Positions 36,710 through 45,185 of a DNA stretch of 64,000 nt are shown here, one piece after another. Numbering within the stretch: the stretch's first letter is position 1; every line of letters begins with the position of its first letter. Below the pieces are notes generated by a model. It was not told where the DNA came from. It saw only the letters and a list, made by a program, of their open reading frames with translations, and ran no database searches. Both the position numbers and the translations under genes were made by a program. Location of the stretch: positions 1,116,001 to 1,180,000 of the forward strand of contig NZ_FXEH01000006.1 in assembly GCF_900176565.1 (NCBI RefSeq), read 5' to 3'. Source of the stretch: Thalassobacillus devorans (lineage in GTDB: Bacteria > Bacillota > Bacilli > Bacillales > Halobacillaceae).

Positions 36710-37780
36710 TCAATCCTTTTTTTGGAAAATTGAGAACAGAGATGAAAACTCAATTTTCTTTTGGCTTTTAGGTTGGGTCTCCTCGTTTGTTTCTGTTTGT
36801 GTTTGCTTTTTGTCACTAAGTTTCATTTCCTGTTCCGTTGTGTCGTTTTTCTTTGGCGATATAGCTTTTGGATCAACATGTATGCTATTTAACTCATTAT
36901 TTTTATTAGGGTTTTCACTGGAATCCTGTGATTTTTGTGCTTGTTTCTGTTTAGAAAGCTTACATTGGGTTTCTGTGGAAGTATTTTCTGTTTGATTTAC
37001 AGCAGAGCGCTGTTTCTCTTGTGTTCTGGATGATTGGTTAGCTTTTTTTTTTCCTTGTTGTTTGGAATATATGATATTTTTATTTAATTCATTCTGAGAT
37101 TGCTGAAAAGTTCTTCTCTTAGATTTTCCCCTTGATAAGGTGTTTTGCCCACCTGTCGAAGGTATATTGGACTGATGTTTTTGGCTGCTGGTTCTTGTGA
37201 AGCTGGAATTTTGCCTGCTGAATGATTGAGATAGCTGCTCTACATTCCTGTAAGATTGGAGCATGTTTTGCAGCTGACGGTACTCCGATTTTCTTGGATT
37301 GTGAGCTTTTTGATTATTCTCCTGGTTAATGACGACTTGGTCCTGAATTTGTGCTATATCGTCTTTTAGTCGGTCGATTTCTCTAATGCTTTCCCTGAAA
37401 TGACTGTTTTGAGAATAAATAACTGTATTTATTTTCTCAATCAATTCATTAATATTAAGCTGATCAACTTTATCTATTACTTTACTGATATCTTCTTTCA
37501 ACTGGCTCATCATATTATTGACATTTTGCATATAATCAGCAAAATTTTCTTCCCTCTCCTCAAAATTGGCTAATTGCCTCTGGTATTTATCTTCCATACT
37601 TTTCATTTCTCCTTCTAATCTAATAAGTTTTGAATGAGTTTCATTAAACTCGTGCTTGATTAGAAGATAATCGTCCACAGCTTCCCCTTTTTTTACTACA
37701 TTAAGGGTTTGTTCATACACCATAAGCTGATGTTTCAATCGCTCAATGTCATCGGTGCTATATAACTTGTATTTATACAT
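36710..37780 (-). CDS. Coiled-coil protein with low-complexity Ser/Gln/Lys-rich tail
   Basis: 356 residues, family not recognised. Residues about 8-150 are heptad-rich coiled coil (DIERLKHQLMVYEQTL ... LEGEMKSMEDKYQRQLANFEE); 150-350 is low-complexity, rich in Gln, Ser, Asn, Lys and Thr (KKANQSSRTQEKQRSAVNQT). The end is FSSLFSIFQKKD. No TM. It is coupled to the JAMM gene. Long coiled coils with disordered polar tails are common among spore coat scaffold proteins, which fits the location but is inference. ATG 37780 is preferred over GTG 37783 by spacing from AAAGGGTGA. Confidence 0.7.
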   Translation of the reverse strand: MYKYKLYSTDDIERLKHQLMVYEQTLNVVKKGEAVDDYLLIKHEFNETHSKLIRLEGEMKSMEDKYQRQLANFEEREENFADYMQNVNNMMSQLKEDISKVIDKVDQLNINELIEKINTVIYSQNSHFRESIREIDRLKDDIAQIQDQVVINQENNQKAHNPRKSEYRQLQNMLQSYRNVEQLSQSFSRQNSSFTRTSSQKHQSNIPSTGGQNTLSRGKSKRRTFQQSQNELNKNIIYSKQQGKKKANQSSRTQEKQRSAVNQTENTSTETQCKLSKQKQAQKSQDSSENPNKNNELNSIHVDPKAISPKKNDTTEQEMKLSDKKQTQTETNEETQPKSQKKIEFSSLFSIFQKKD

Positions 37781-37980
37781 CACTCATCACCCTTTTGCAG
37801 CACATTAATATACTATTGATGAACCTTCGATACGTGACAAATGTCCGGTTACATTGTTACTTTTATTCCTCCATTAATTCATTTTATGTAGATGCCAACA
37901 AGTTTAGCAAAAATAATTAGCTTTTCATTTGGATATTTGCATATATCGCAAAAGGTTTTCTAATTCCGCGCTTTCACTAT

Positions 37981-38008
37981 ACCGCTTTTAGCTTTCATTC
38001 ATATGCTA
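37981..38008 (+). promoter_or_regulatory. Consensus SigK promoter of the Cys-rich gene
   Basis: AC (37981-37982), 17 bp, CATATGCTA (38000-38008): full match to AC-N16/17-CATANNNTA, 44 bp before the start codon. The remainder of the divergent gap 37784-37980 shows no clear element for the minus-strand coiled-coil gene. Confidence 0.65.
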
Positions 38009-38051
38009 TGAATGAAAACAAAATATCTTATTCGGAGGTGTAGTTTGCATT

Positions 38052-38729
38052 ATGCAAGCGAAAAATTTGACCGGGGGCCAAGAGCTCCTATGCATTAATA
38101 CCGAGAAAGTGTATGACTGGGTAATTAATGAGACAACGTTCGATTTGACTTTAGGTGATTTGGAACTCCCAATTGGTCCCACAGGAGATCCAATCGAGTG
38201 TGACGACATCGTTGACAATGGTGTTACTTGTGAAGTAGCTCCAGCTGAGGTGGACCCGATTGTTGTTCTGGGTCGTGAAGATCAGGAATTTGTCATTGAT
38301 GGCACAACGGTAACATTGCAACTGGTAAATATTCAGAAGAACTTTGACGTTACCGTCTTTGTTGAATTGTTACCGGAACTTGGTGGAGCCACTATTGAGG
38401 TAGGTACGGTGTCCTTTACACGATGTGAACAGGTAATCCTATGTGCTCCTGAGGGTACAGACGTTGATGTAACGTTTACAGATTTAGACTGCTTCGTATG
38501 TACAGCTATCTGTGTTGAAAATGGAACAGAGGTGGATGAACTAACTGATATTACAGTATCCGTTCGTCTATGCCAAAGCATTCAATCAACATTTGAAGTA
38601 ACTCTTGAACTTGTCGCTGATTTCTGTGCACCAAGAGATATGCTTCCTATCCCACCATGCCCTGCACCAACCATGCCGCCACAGTGTCCTGTTATTTTCC
38701 CGAACGGGGATGACGGTGATAATGGCTGA
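38052..38729 (+). CDS. Cys-rich putative spore surface protein, 225 aa
   Basis: Very acidic, beta-strand-rich (long runs of alternating Val, Thr, Asp and Glu) with 12 cysteines, including DCFVCTAIC and a Pro/Cys tail PIPPCPAPTMPPQCP. No TM and no signal peptide. It opens with QELLCINTEKVYDWVIN, a motif I associate from memory with Cys-rich spore-envelope proteins but cannot tie to a named family. Disulfide or metal cross-linking into a coat/appendage layer would fit. The SigK promoter directly upstream strongly suggests mother-cell synthesis late in sporulation. A terminator follows. Confidence 0.7.
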   Translation: MQAKNLTGGQELLCINTEKVYDWVINETTFDLTLGDLELPIGPTGDPIECDDIVDNGVTCEVAPAEVDPIVVLGREDQEFVIDGTTVTLQLVNIQKNFDVTVFVELLPELGGATIEVGTVSFTRCEQVILCAPEGTDVDVTFTDLDCFVCTAICVENGTEVDELTDITVSVRLCQSIQSTFEVTLELVADFCAPRDMLPIPPCPAPTMPPQCPVIFPNGDDGDNG

Positions 38730-38746
38730 TCACTCAGCATAGCTAT

Positions 38747-38782
38747 AAAGAGAGGAATTAATTTTCCTCTCTTTATTTTTTT
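38747..38782 (+). terminator. Terminator after the Cys-rich gene
   Basis: AAAGAGAGGAA and TTCCTCTCTTT, then ATTTTTTT. Confidence 0.88.
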
Positions 38783-38796
38783 GTGGAGGTGGCTCA

Positions 38797-39372
38797 ATGA
38801 GAAAAAAGGGGTCAAAAATTCTTGATAAGCTCGATGAGTGGCAATCATTAAATACTTCATACTTAAAGGAAATCAAACATATGGCAGAAAAAGCAAGAGA
38901 ATTAAATACTATGCAAATCATCGGGTATTTTACTTATTCCTTTAACATCCAGCATAAAAGTAATGGCGAAAATATATGTATTGGCAACTTTCATATTTTG
39001 AATGCAGGAAGTCGGTCCCTTTCCAACCCATATATATGTATTAAAGTTTCTAACACGGCTCCATTCACTTTTTCGGGAAAGTATGTTTATAAGGATTCAA
39101 AACAAAAGCTGAAATTATCCAATGCCTGGGAACGCATCAATGGTCCGGAAGATAGAGAAGAATTCTGGTTGAAACCTGTAGAAATTCAGAGTCTTGAGCC
39201 GTCAGAGACACTCGTTTTTTCAAATTTTCAGTTGAAATGGGAAGCAGGCTCTTCCTATACCGGAGGAATAATGGGATACATCTATGGAGATGAAATACAA
39301 GGTGGAATCAATGCGTTTAATCAAATAAATTTCAGTGGTAAGGTCTCAGAGGGGGAGAACGATGACAAATGA
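38797..39372 (+). CDS. Hypothetical protein, 191 aa
   Basis: Not recognised. GTGGAGGTGG precedes ATG 38797, only 14 bp beyond a terminator, so it is either read through or has a promoter inside the terminator region. An N-terminal amphipathic helix (LDKLDEWQSLNTSYLKEIKH) leads into a beta-rich domain (NFHILNAGSRSLSNPYICIK, FTFSGKYVYK, EPSETLVFSNFQLKW). Soluble. Its stop overlaps the next start by 11 bases. Context suggests a spore-surface role. Confidence 0.6.
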   Translation: MRKKGSKILDKLDEWQSLNTSYLKEIKHMAEKARELNTMQIIGYFTYSFNIQHKSNGENICIGNFHILNAGSRSLSNPYICIKVSNTAPFTFSGKYVYKDSKQKLKLSNAWERINGPEDREEFWLKPVEIQSLEPSETLVFSNFQLKWEAGSSYTGGIMGYIYGDEIQGGINAFNQINFSGKVSEGENDDK

Positions 39373-39670
39373 ATATCATGATAGAGAAAATGAAGTGCTT
39401 GTTCATCAGTTAATTAGGTACTATTTAAAAAATCATTTAAATGATATAAAAAACAATAGTCGTAAAAACAATAGTTTTTTATATCTTGATGGTGATATTT
39501 TTCAATTGATTCTTATATATATGTTAATGCAGGGGCATTCTTCTCCTTTTAAAACGGAAACGAAAAAAGATGACCTTTTCCAAAATGAAACTGTAAGTGC
39601 ACGGTTAGATCAAATAATCACAGAAACTAAGGCAGCCTATGAAGATATTATTAAATCTTTGAAAGAATAA
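39362..39670 (+). CDS. Hypothetical protein, 102 aa
   Basis: Not recognised. ATG 39362 is preceded by GAGGGGGAGAACG inside the upstream gene and overlaps its end by 11 bases, indicating coupled translation. All-helical, polar; a hydrophobic patch ILIYMLMQ in the middle is too short and too polar around it for a clear TM. A terminator follows at 39685. Confidence 0.55.
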   Translation: MTNEYHDRENEVLVHQLIRYYLKNHLNDIKNNSRKNNSFLYLDGDIFQLILIYMLMQGHSSPFKTETKKDDLFQNETVSARLDQIITETKAAYEDIIKSLKE

Positions 39671-39684
39671 GTGTTAGGCACGTT

Positions 39685-39713
39685 AGGAACTGTTCCGGGC
39701 AGTTCTTTTTTTT
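39685..39713 (+). terminator. Intrinsic terminator
   Basis: GAACTG and CAGTTC around TTCCGGG, followed by eight to nine T. Confidence 0.88.
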
Positions 39714-39886
39714 GTACTTTATTGAAACTCTAACGTTTTTAAGGATTAAAATGTAAGGGCTTTTGCCATAAATACATGGCGACAAACAAGAAGGAATCTG
39801 CATATATCCAAGGAACGTTTAGCTTAGTTGCACATATAGATACCATAGCCCAGAGTTAATCAGTATGTTCCTAAGGAGGCTGACGA

Positions 39887-41035
39887 ATGAAAAAGAAAAC
39901 GATGACAGATCCTATCCAACTCCAACAAATGATAATTTACTATAAAGCTGAGCTTGCAAAATATAAAGAGAAAGTAAAGGATTATCAGGAAAATTACCAT
40001 TACTCCCTGCTTACGACCCTTAAAGAACAAAATATTGAGTTATTAGAGGAAAATGAAAGGGTTACTAATCAATTAAGCCAAACCAAGAAGGAAATGAACA
40101 AGAAAATTAGCAATATAGCATCTCAGTTAAAAAGCAGCAGATATAATGAAGAGAAACTGAATGTGAAACTGGAGTCCTTAGAGGAAAAGTTAGTTTATGA
40201 GGAAATATGCAACAAACAGTTAATATCCAAGGAGAAAAAATTACGAAATGAAATAATTGATCTAAAATCTTCTCATTCAAGAAGCCGAAATGAAATTATT
40301 CAACTGCAAAAAACAAATCAGGAATTAAATGAGAACTTAAATGAAAGCACAAAAGAATTCCAGGTAGTAAAAGAAAACTTACGTAAGCAGGCTGCTGACT
40401 TAAGCGAAGAGAATGAAACAAGACATAAGAAGATAATAAAGTTAGAAAATACAATCAAGGAATTGGAGCACCAAAATAAGGAGCAAAATACAAATATTGA
40501 CCAATTTAAAAAGGAAATATGTGAACTTCAGGAAAAACATACAAAAGAAATAGACTCTTTCCAAAAAAAAATTGATAAGATCAGAAAGGCCCATTCTGTG
40601 TTAAATACCGAAAAGGAACAATTAGAAAAAGAAAACCAGGAAATCGCTGCACATCGGGACAATTTATTAGCAGAAGAAAGATCAGACTTTGAGAAGAAAC
40701 TAAAAAGTAAAGAAGAAATAATAGAACAATTAAAAGAAGAGAATTTTACTTTGTCAAACCAAGTGGAGAAATTAAAAGATGCTAAGGTCCAAACTGAATT
40801 TTTGGATATTTTCGAAGAAGCAGACCCTTATGATATGATTTCTTTTTTAGATAGTCATATAAAAACTTTATTAGAGGATTCATTTGATACATCGAAAACA
40901 GAGGATCCCCAAGATACGCTCATCCGAATACTTGAAAATAAAATAGATACATTATCGGAAAAGATCAAAAAGCTAGAGAGCGAAGCAATGGAGCATAATG
41001 AAGAAACAGTAGATGTAAAAGAGCAGGAAGAATAA
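39887..41035 (+). CDS. Long coiled-coil protein, 382 aa
   Basis: Almost the whole chain (about 15-375) is a continuous heptad-rich, Glu/Lys/Asn/Gln-rich coiled coil, with one break near 300-325 (DIFEEADPYDMISFLDSHI). No TM, signal peptide or recognised domain. AAGGAGG lies before ATG 39887. The 216 bp upstream have a terminator at the start and a weak SigK-like sequence (AC, 16 bp, CATATAGATA with an extra base) near 39815-39842. It lies 60 bp before a glycan-biosynthesis gene on the same strand and could be a scaffold for that machinery or a coat component. Confidence 0.7.
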   Translation: MKKKTMTDPIQLQQMIIYYKAELAKYKEKVKDYQENYHYSLLTTLKEQNIELLEENERVTNQLSQTKKEMNKKISNIASQLKSSRYNEEKLNVKLESLEEKLVYEEICNKQLISKEKKLRNEIIDLKSSHSRSRNEIIQLQKTNQELNENLNESTKEFQVVKENLRKQAADLSEENETRHKKIIKLENTIKELEHQNKEQNTNIDQFKKEICELQEKHTKEIDSFQKKIDKIRKAHSVLNTEKEQLEKENQEIAAHRDNLLAEERSDFEKKLKSKEEIIEQLKEENFTLSNQVEKLKDAKVQTEFLDIFEEADPYDMISFLDSHIKTLLEDSFDTSKTEDPQDTLIRILENKIDTLSEKIKKLESEAMEHNEETVDVKEQEE

Positions 41036-41095
41036 ACTTATTCCCGGCTTTCGAAAATATTGTTTAGCAGGAGAGCAATTGAGGGAGGTTCTACT

Positions 41096-42367
41096 GTGGG
41101 TGAAAGATGGTTATATTTACCTGTTGAAGTAAAAGCGAGAGAATTGGATGCTAAATTACTTCTGGCTTACTATGCAATTAAAAAAGGATACCATGTGATT
41201 TTAGGCGAGCAGAGAATGGTAGAATTAGCAGCGGCCGAATTTCCTGAGGGGATATTTTATTCGAAAGGATATTCCAGAGGCTACAGAAAGAAAGTGATCA
41301 AACAAGCAGTAACTAATGGACACGAAGTGGTTGAACTCGATGAAGAAGGTTTGATTTTCCCGGATTCTGACAGGTATTTAAATACCAGAATGCAAAAAGA
41401 GGTCCTCAAAATGATAACAAAAGAATTTTGTTGGGGACATAATCAGTGCGAAGTGATAGGAAACGCTTATCCAAGCCAGAAAAAAAAATGCCATATTGTA
41501 GGGAATCCCAGGTTTGATTTATTACATCCGAAATTTCATAACTTATACCTCCAGGATGCTGATCGGATTAAAGAAAAATATGGTGCCTTTATTTTAGTTA
41601 ATACGAGGTTTCCTCTTTATAATGGAAGTCAGGGGAAGAGAGAAGATGACTCCAACCCTTTCCTTTTATATATTAAACAATTATACATCTCTTTTATTGA
41701 GATGGTGAAGGGACTGGCAGTTGCTTTTCCACATCATCAAATTATTGTTAGACCTCATCCTGCTGAAAACACTGACCCTTATGAGGAAGCGTTTTCTATG
41801 TTAAATAATGTCAATGTGATTTTTGAAGGAAACATTATCAAATGGTTAATGGCTGCAAAGGCAATTGTTCACAATGATTGTACATCAAGTATTGAAGCTT
41901 ATTTGCTCGAAAAACCAATTGTAACTTATATACCTGTGACTTTTAAAGTTATGGACATGAAACTTCCGAACGAATTGGGGATCAAGGCAGTCAAAATAAA
42001 CGATGTAATATCAATCATTGAATCCATTTTAAATAGGAGTAATTCCCATGAATATTTCAACCAGAAGCATAAGGACACTGCGAATAAATTGCTGTCAAGC
42101 TATTATTTAAAAGATAGTGGCCAGTTTTCTTATCATTCAATTCTTAAAATAATGGATGGAATATCCCTTACTCCCACGAAACCAATCCCTCGTTTCAACC
42201 ATTCATTCAATGTAAAACCAAACAAAAAACTTGAACATCTATTCCCGTTTCTATCAAAACAGGAAATACAATCATTTTTTAATAAAATAGATGAGATAGA
42301 AAATCAGGATACTGTTCTTTCTGTAACCCCCATAGGTGAAAATTTATATTCTATACGTTCCATGTAA
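41096..42367 (+). CDS. Surface carbohydrate biosynthesis protein (GT-B-like)
   Basis: 423 residues. The opening LYLPVEVKARELDAKLLLAYYA and later GNPRFDLL, IIVRPHPAE and HNDCTSSIEAYLLEKPIV match the family often labelled 'surface carbohydrate biosynthesis protein', related to CDP-glycerol/polysialyl-type GT-B transferases. PHP..E and the S-S-I-E-A motif are typical of donor-nucleotide sites. It is a candidate transferase for the nonulosonic acid made downstream. GTG 41096 is chosen because GAGGGAGG sits seven bases before it. A terminator follows at 42401. Confidence 0.72.
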   Translation: MGERWLYLPVEVKARELDAKLLLAYYAIKKGYHVILGEQRMVELAAAEFPEGIFYSKGYSRGYRKKVIKQAVTNGHEVVELDEEGLIFPDSDRYLNTRMQKEVLKMITKEFCWGHNQCEVIGNAYPSQKKKCHIVGNPRFDLLHPKFHNLYLQDADRIKEKYGAFILVNTRFPLYNGSQGKREDDSNPFLLYIKQLYISFIEMVKGLAVAFPHHQIIVRPHPAENTDPYEEAFSMLNNVNVIFEGNIIKWLMAAKAIVHNDCTSSIEAYLLEKPIVTYIPVTFKVMDMKLPNELGIKAVKINDVISIIESILNRSNSHEYFNQKHKDTANKLLSSYYLKDSGQFSYHSILKIMDGISLTPTKPIPRFNHSFNVKPNKKLEHLFPFLSKQEIQSFFNKIDEIENQDTVLSVTPIGENLYSIRSM

Positions 42368-42400
42368 TATATGTTTTTCCTGAAAATTGAGGAAAGTTTG

Positions 42401-42453
42401 AAACAAAAAGGAAGCTAGGCTGAACAAAGCAGGCATAGCTTCCTTTTTAGTTT
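42401..42453 (+). terminator. Intrinsic terminator before the Pse cluster
   Basis: AAAAAGGAAGCTA and TAGCTTCCTTTTT with a short GC/GC extension, then AGTTTTT. Confidence 0.85.
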
Positions 42454-42490
42454 TTATGACAATTGACCAATTTGATAGGTGAAAGTCTAT

Positions 42491-42521
42491 TATATTCACT
42501 AAGTGCAAAATGGTGAATATA
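42491..42521 (+). promoter_or_regulatory. Inverted repeat TATATTCAC-N13-GTGAATATA upstream of the dehydratase gene
   Basis: Perfect 9-bp arms at 42491-42499 and 42513-42521, between a TTGACC (about 42464) and the start codon. Could be an operator or an mRNA hairpin in the leader of the Pse operon. No clean sigma-factor promoter was seen next to it. Confidence 0.4.
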
Positions 42522-42573
42522 AATGGTATTACTGAAAAAGTTCTTAATCATTCATATAGGAAAAGAGGAAATG

Positions 42574-43581
42574 ATGGTGTTTTTCAAAGATAAGAAAATA
42601 TTAATTATCGGTGGTACTGGAACTATAGGTGAAAGTTTAGTCCGTCACATTCTCATGGAGGAGCCAAGTTTGATTAGGGTTTTTAGCCGTGATGAATTTA
42701 AACAATATCAGATGCAGAAGGAATTAGGAGATAATAATAAGCTGGAATTTATTCTAGGAGATGTAAGAGATTACCAAGTTCTAAAAAACACAATGAATGG
42801 GATTGACTATGTATTTCACCTTGCCGCAATGAAACAGGTAACTGCATGTGAATTTAATCCTTATGAAGCTGTGAAAACAAATATTTATGGCACTACTAAT
42901 GTTATAAATACTGCTATTGAACAAAAAGTAAAAAAAGTGCTCTTCACAAGTTCAGATAAAGCAATTTCACCAACCAACACATATGGTGCAACTAAACTGA
43001 TTGGGGAAAGACTAATTACTTCTGTCGAACTTAATAAAGCAGTAACTAATCCAATATTTGCAAGTGTACGGTTCGGAAATGTAATGGGTTCCAGAGGGTC
43101 GGTTATCCCACTTTTCCAAAAGCAAATTCAAAACGAAAAAAATATCACACTAACCGATAGAAATATGACACGGTTTATGATGACATTGGAACAAGCAACA
43201 TCATTGACAATTAAAGCACTGAAAGAAGCGAAGGGCGGAGAAGTCTTTGTTTTGAAAATGCCTGTGATTAAATTGGATGATCTTGCATCTGTACTGATTG
43301 AGGAAACATGCAAGAAATACGGGATTGAGGAAAAAGAAATTGGTATAGAAGTGATGGGATTAAGACCTGGTGAAAAAATGTATGAAGAATTGATGACTTA
43401 TGATGAGTCGTTATCAGCTATAGAATTAAAAGACATGTACATTATAGTGGAAGGGGCAAGAAATGATGTTTTTTACGCCGGTTCGAAAAAAATTACCCCA
43501 GGAACTTATAGCTCAAAAGAGCAAGATGCCATTTCAAAAGAACAACTAAGAAGATTGCTCAGAGAAGCAAATCTAACTTAA
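42574..43581 (+). CDS. pseB: UDP-GlcNAc 4,6-dehydratase (inverting), PseB-like
   Basis: 335-residue extended SDR. NAD(P) motif GGTGTIG near the N-terminus, HLAAMKQVTACEFNPYEAVK, active-site SSDKAISPTNTYGATK (Asp-Lys and Tyr-x-x-x-Lys), and RPGEKMYEEL. These are hallmarks of PseB/FlaA1/CapD short forms, which dehydrate and C5-epimerise UDP-GlcNAc, first step to pseudaminic acid. ATG 42574 or 42571 after AAGAGG; the later gives better spacing. First gene of the Pse operon, 23 bp before the next. Confidence 0.85.
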   Translation: MVFFKDKKILIIGGTGTIGESLVRHILMEEPSLIRVFSRDEFKQYQMQKELGDNNKLEFILGDVRDYQVLKNTMNGIDYVFHLAAMKQVTACEFNPYEAVKTNIYGTTNVINTAIEQKVKKVLFTSSDKAISPTNTYGATKLIGERLITSVELNKAVTNPIFASVRFGNVMGSRGSVIPLFQKQIQNEKNITLTDRNMTRFMMTLEQATSLTIKALKEAKGGEVFVLKMPVIKLDDLASVLIEETCKKYGIEEKEIGIEVMGLRPGEKMYEELMTYDESLSAIELKDMYIIVEGARNDVFYAGSKKITPGTYSSKEQDAISKEQLRRLLREANLT

Positions 43582-43604
43582 TAAATGGAAAGTATGGAGA
43601 TAAA

Positions 43605-45110
43605 ATGGACATTTTTTCAAAAAATTACTGGTCACTATATATTAATTTTTTAAATGACTTCGAAGATATAAAGTACAAAGGTTTTTCAATACCTTATTTA
43701 TATCATTTTAGAAGTCTGTTAAAAGGAAATGAAAAGCTATGGGATAGCTTGTATAATCAAGCATTTACCGCAAAGCTGCCCAGAAGTATAACAGAAAATA
43801 GAGAAATCCAAATAGTATTTAATGAGTTTGTACAGTCACATACTAATGAACCTTTGGAACGAAATAAAAATGGAATAGTGATATTTCATGATGTATACAA
43901 TCTGCTTAAATTACCGCAAAAGACCTTCATAAAGTATTTTAATTCTTCCCAAGTTATGCGCTTATATGAAGGTGGAAATAGAAGGAAAATGAAGAGGCGT
44001 ACAAAAGCAAAAAGCTATCAAAACATCAGAGTGATTAATGATCGGGATGGTAATGGAGCAAAGAGGATGAAGGACAATAAGAAAGCAAAGGCAGCAGGAA
44101 GCATACCATCTGTCAAGTATTTTTCGGAGTTTTCTGTTGATACCAGGAAAGCGGTAGAAAATCTAACAAGAAAAGCAAATTCCATTATAAAGAAACATCA
44201 TAATCATCCCCTATATAGCCAAGAAAGTTTTAAAAAAGTTTTTTTTCTACAATTATCCAAGATTGTTAACCGGATAGAAGAATCTGCTAATCTACTGGAA
44301 CTTTTCCCTGTTTCATGTATAGTTGTTCCTTCGACTCACTACCCAGAATGTCGTACCTTAGCGCTGGTAGCAGCTGAAAAAGGCATACCCACTATATGTA
44401 TGCAGCATGGAATCATCTCAAGTGAACATGGCTATCTCCCCAAAGTCGCTACTGTGGATGCTGTTTATGGCCAGTTTGAGGTGGATTGGTATAAAGAAAA
44501 GGGTGCAGCTGACGAGACAGTAGAGGTTATTGGTCATCCGAGGTTCGATCAGGCTTTTGAAAAGCCCCGGTTCTCTCGATTACAGTTTAATGAAAAATTC
44601 GGTTTAGCCCCAAATAAAAAGAATCTCCTGATAATTGTAAGAGGAAATAAAGATATTGACAGCTGGCGATTGTTTATAAAAAAAATTTCAAAAAAGCTGG
44701 ATATTAACATCTTAATTAAAGATTACCCTAATAAAAGACCCCACCCCCTCTCCAAAGAATTTCCACCAGTTCACTCACTTTTGAATGTAGATTTGTACGA
44801 TATACTCCCTAATGTAGATGGAGCCGTTTCTTATCCTTCCACCGTTGGGTTAGAAGCAATGCTTGCAGGCAAGCCTGTTTTTATCTTGAATATGGACTTT
44901 CCAGGTTCTGCCGGGTACTACAATCGACTGGGAGAGTTATCACAGAATGACGCAAACCAACTGGGCGACATTGTCATCAAGTATTTTGGCAAGGAGCAAA
45001 TGATAAGGAAGGCCCAAAAAGTTACTAAGGATTTTCTTTCTTACGCATACCCTCTTCCGGCTTTGTCGGGGAAAAGACTGCGGAAATTAATTAATAGGCT
45101 GACAAGCTAG
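43605..45110 (+). CDS. GT-B-like glycosyl/phosphoglycerol transferase-like protein
   Basis: 501 residues. The C-terminal half has CMQHGIISSEHGYLPKVA, VIGHPRFDQ, LLIIVRGN and YPSTVGLEAMLAGKPVF, a layout shared with capsule/CDP-glycerol transferase-type GT-B enzymes and with SpsB-like proteins. The N-terminal ~190 residues have no recognisable fold and contain a very basic stretch (GGNRRKMKRRTKAKSYQN, residues about 124-141). No TM. Located inside the Pse operon, so a transferase using the CMP-nonulosonate or an underlying sugar is likely; donor and acceptor unknown. Confidence 0.65.
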   Translation: MDIFSKNYWSLYINFLNDFEDIKYKGFSIPYLYHFRSLLKGNEKLWDSLYNQAFTAKLPRSITENREIQIVFNEFVQSHTNEPLERNKNGIVIFHDVYNLLKLPQKTFIKYFNSSQVMRLYEGGNRRKMKRRTKAKSYQNIRVINDRDGNGAKRMKDNKKAKAAGSIPSVKYFSEFSVDTRKAVENLTRKANSIIKKHHNHPLYSQESFKKVFFLQLSKIVNRIEESANLLELFPVSCIVVPSTHYPECRTLALVAAEKGIPTICMQHGIISSEHGYLPKVATVDAVYGQFEVDWYKEKGAADETVEVIGHPRFDQAFEKPRFSRLQFNEKFGLAPNKKNLLIIVRGNKDIDSWRLFIKKISKKLDINILIKDYPNKRPHPLSKEFPPVHSLLNVDLYDILPNVDGAVSYPSTVGLEAMLAGKPVFILNMDFPGSAGYYNRLGELSQNDANQLGDIVIKYFGKEQMIRKAQKVTKDFLSYAYPLPALSGKRLRKLINRLTS

Positions 45111-45185
45111 AATATATGTGGAGAGCATATATTGGTTAAAGCGGTAATAGGATGTTTTGAGAAGCAACATGAAAGGGTGAGGGTC

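Noticed and set aside
39335-39361. Nine-codon upstream extension of the 102-aa protein
   Set aside because: The GAGGGGGAG ribosome site fits ATG 39362 and lies inside the extension.
39887-41035. SMC-like ATPase suggested by the long coiled coil
   Set aside because: No Walker A, Walker B or hinge domain; it is coiled coil only.
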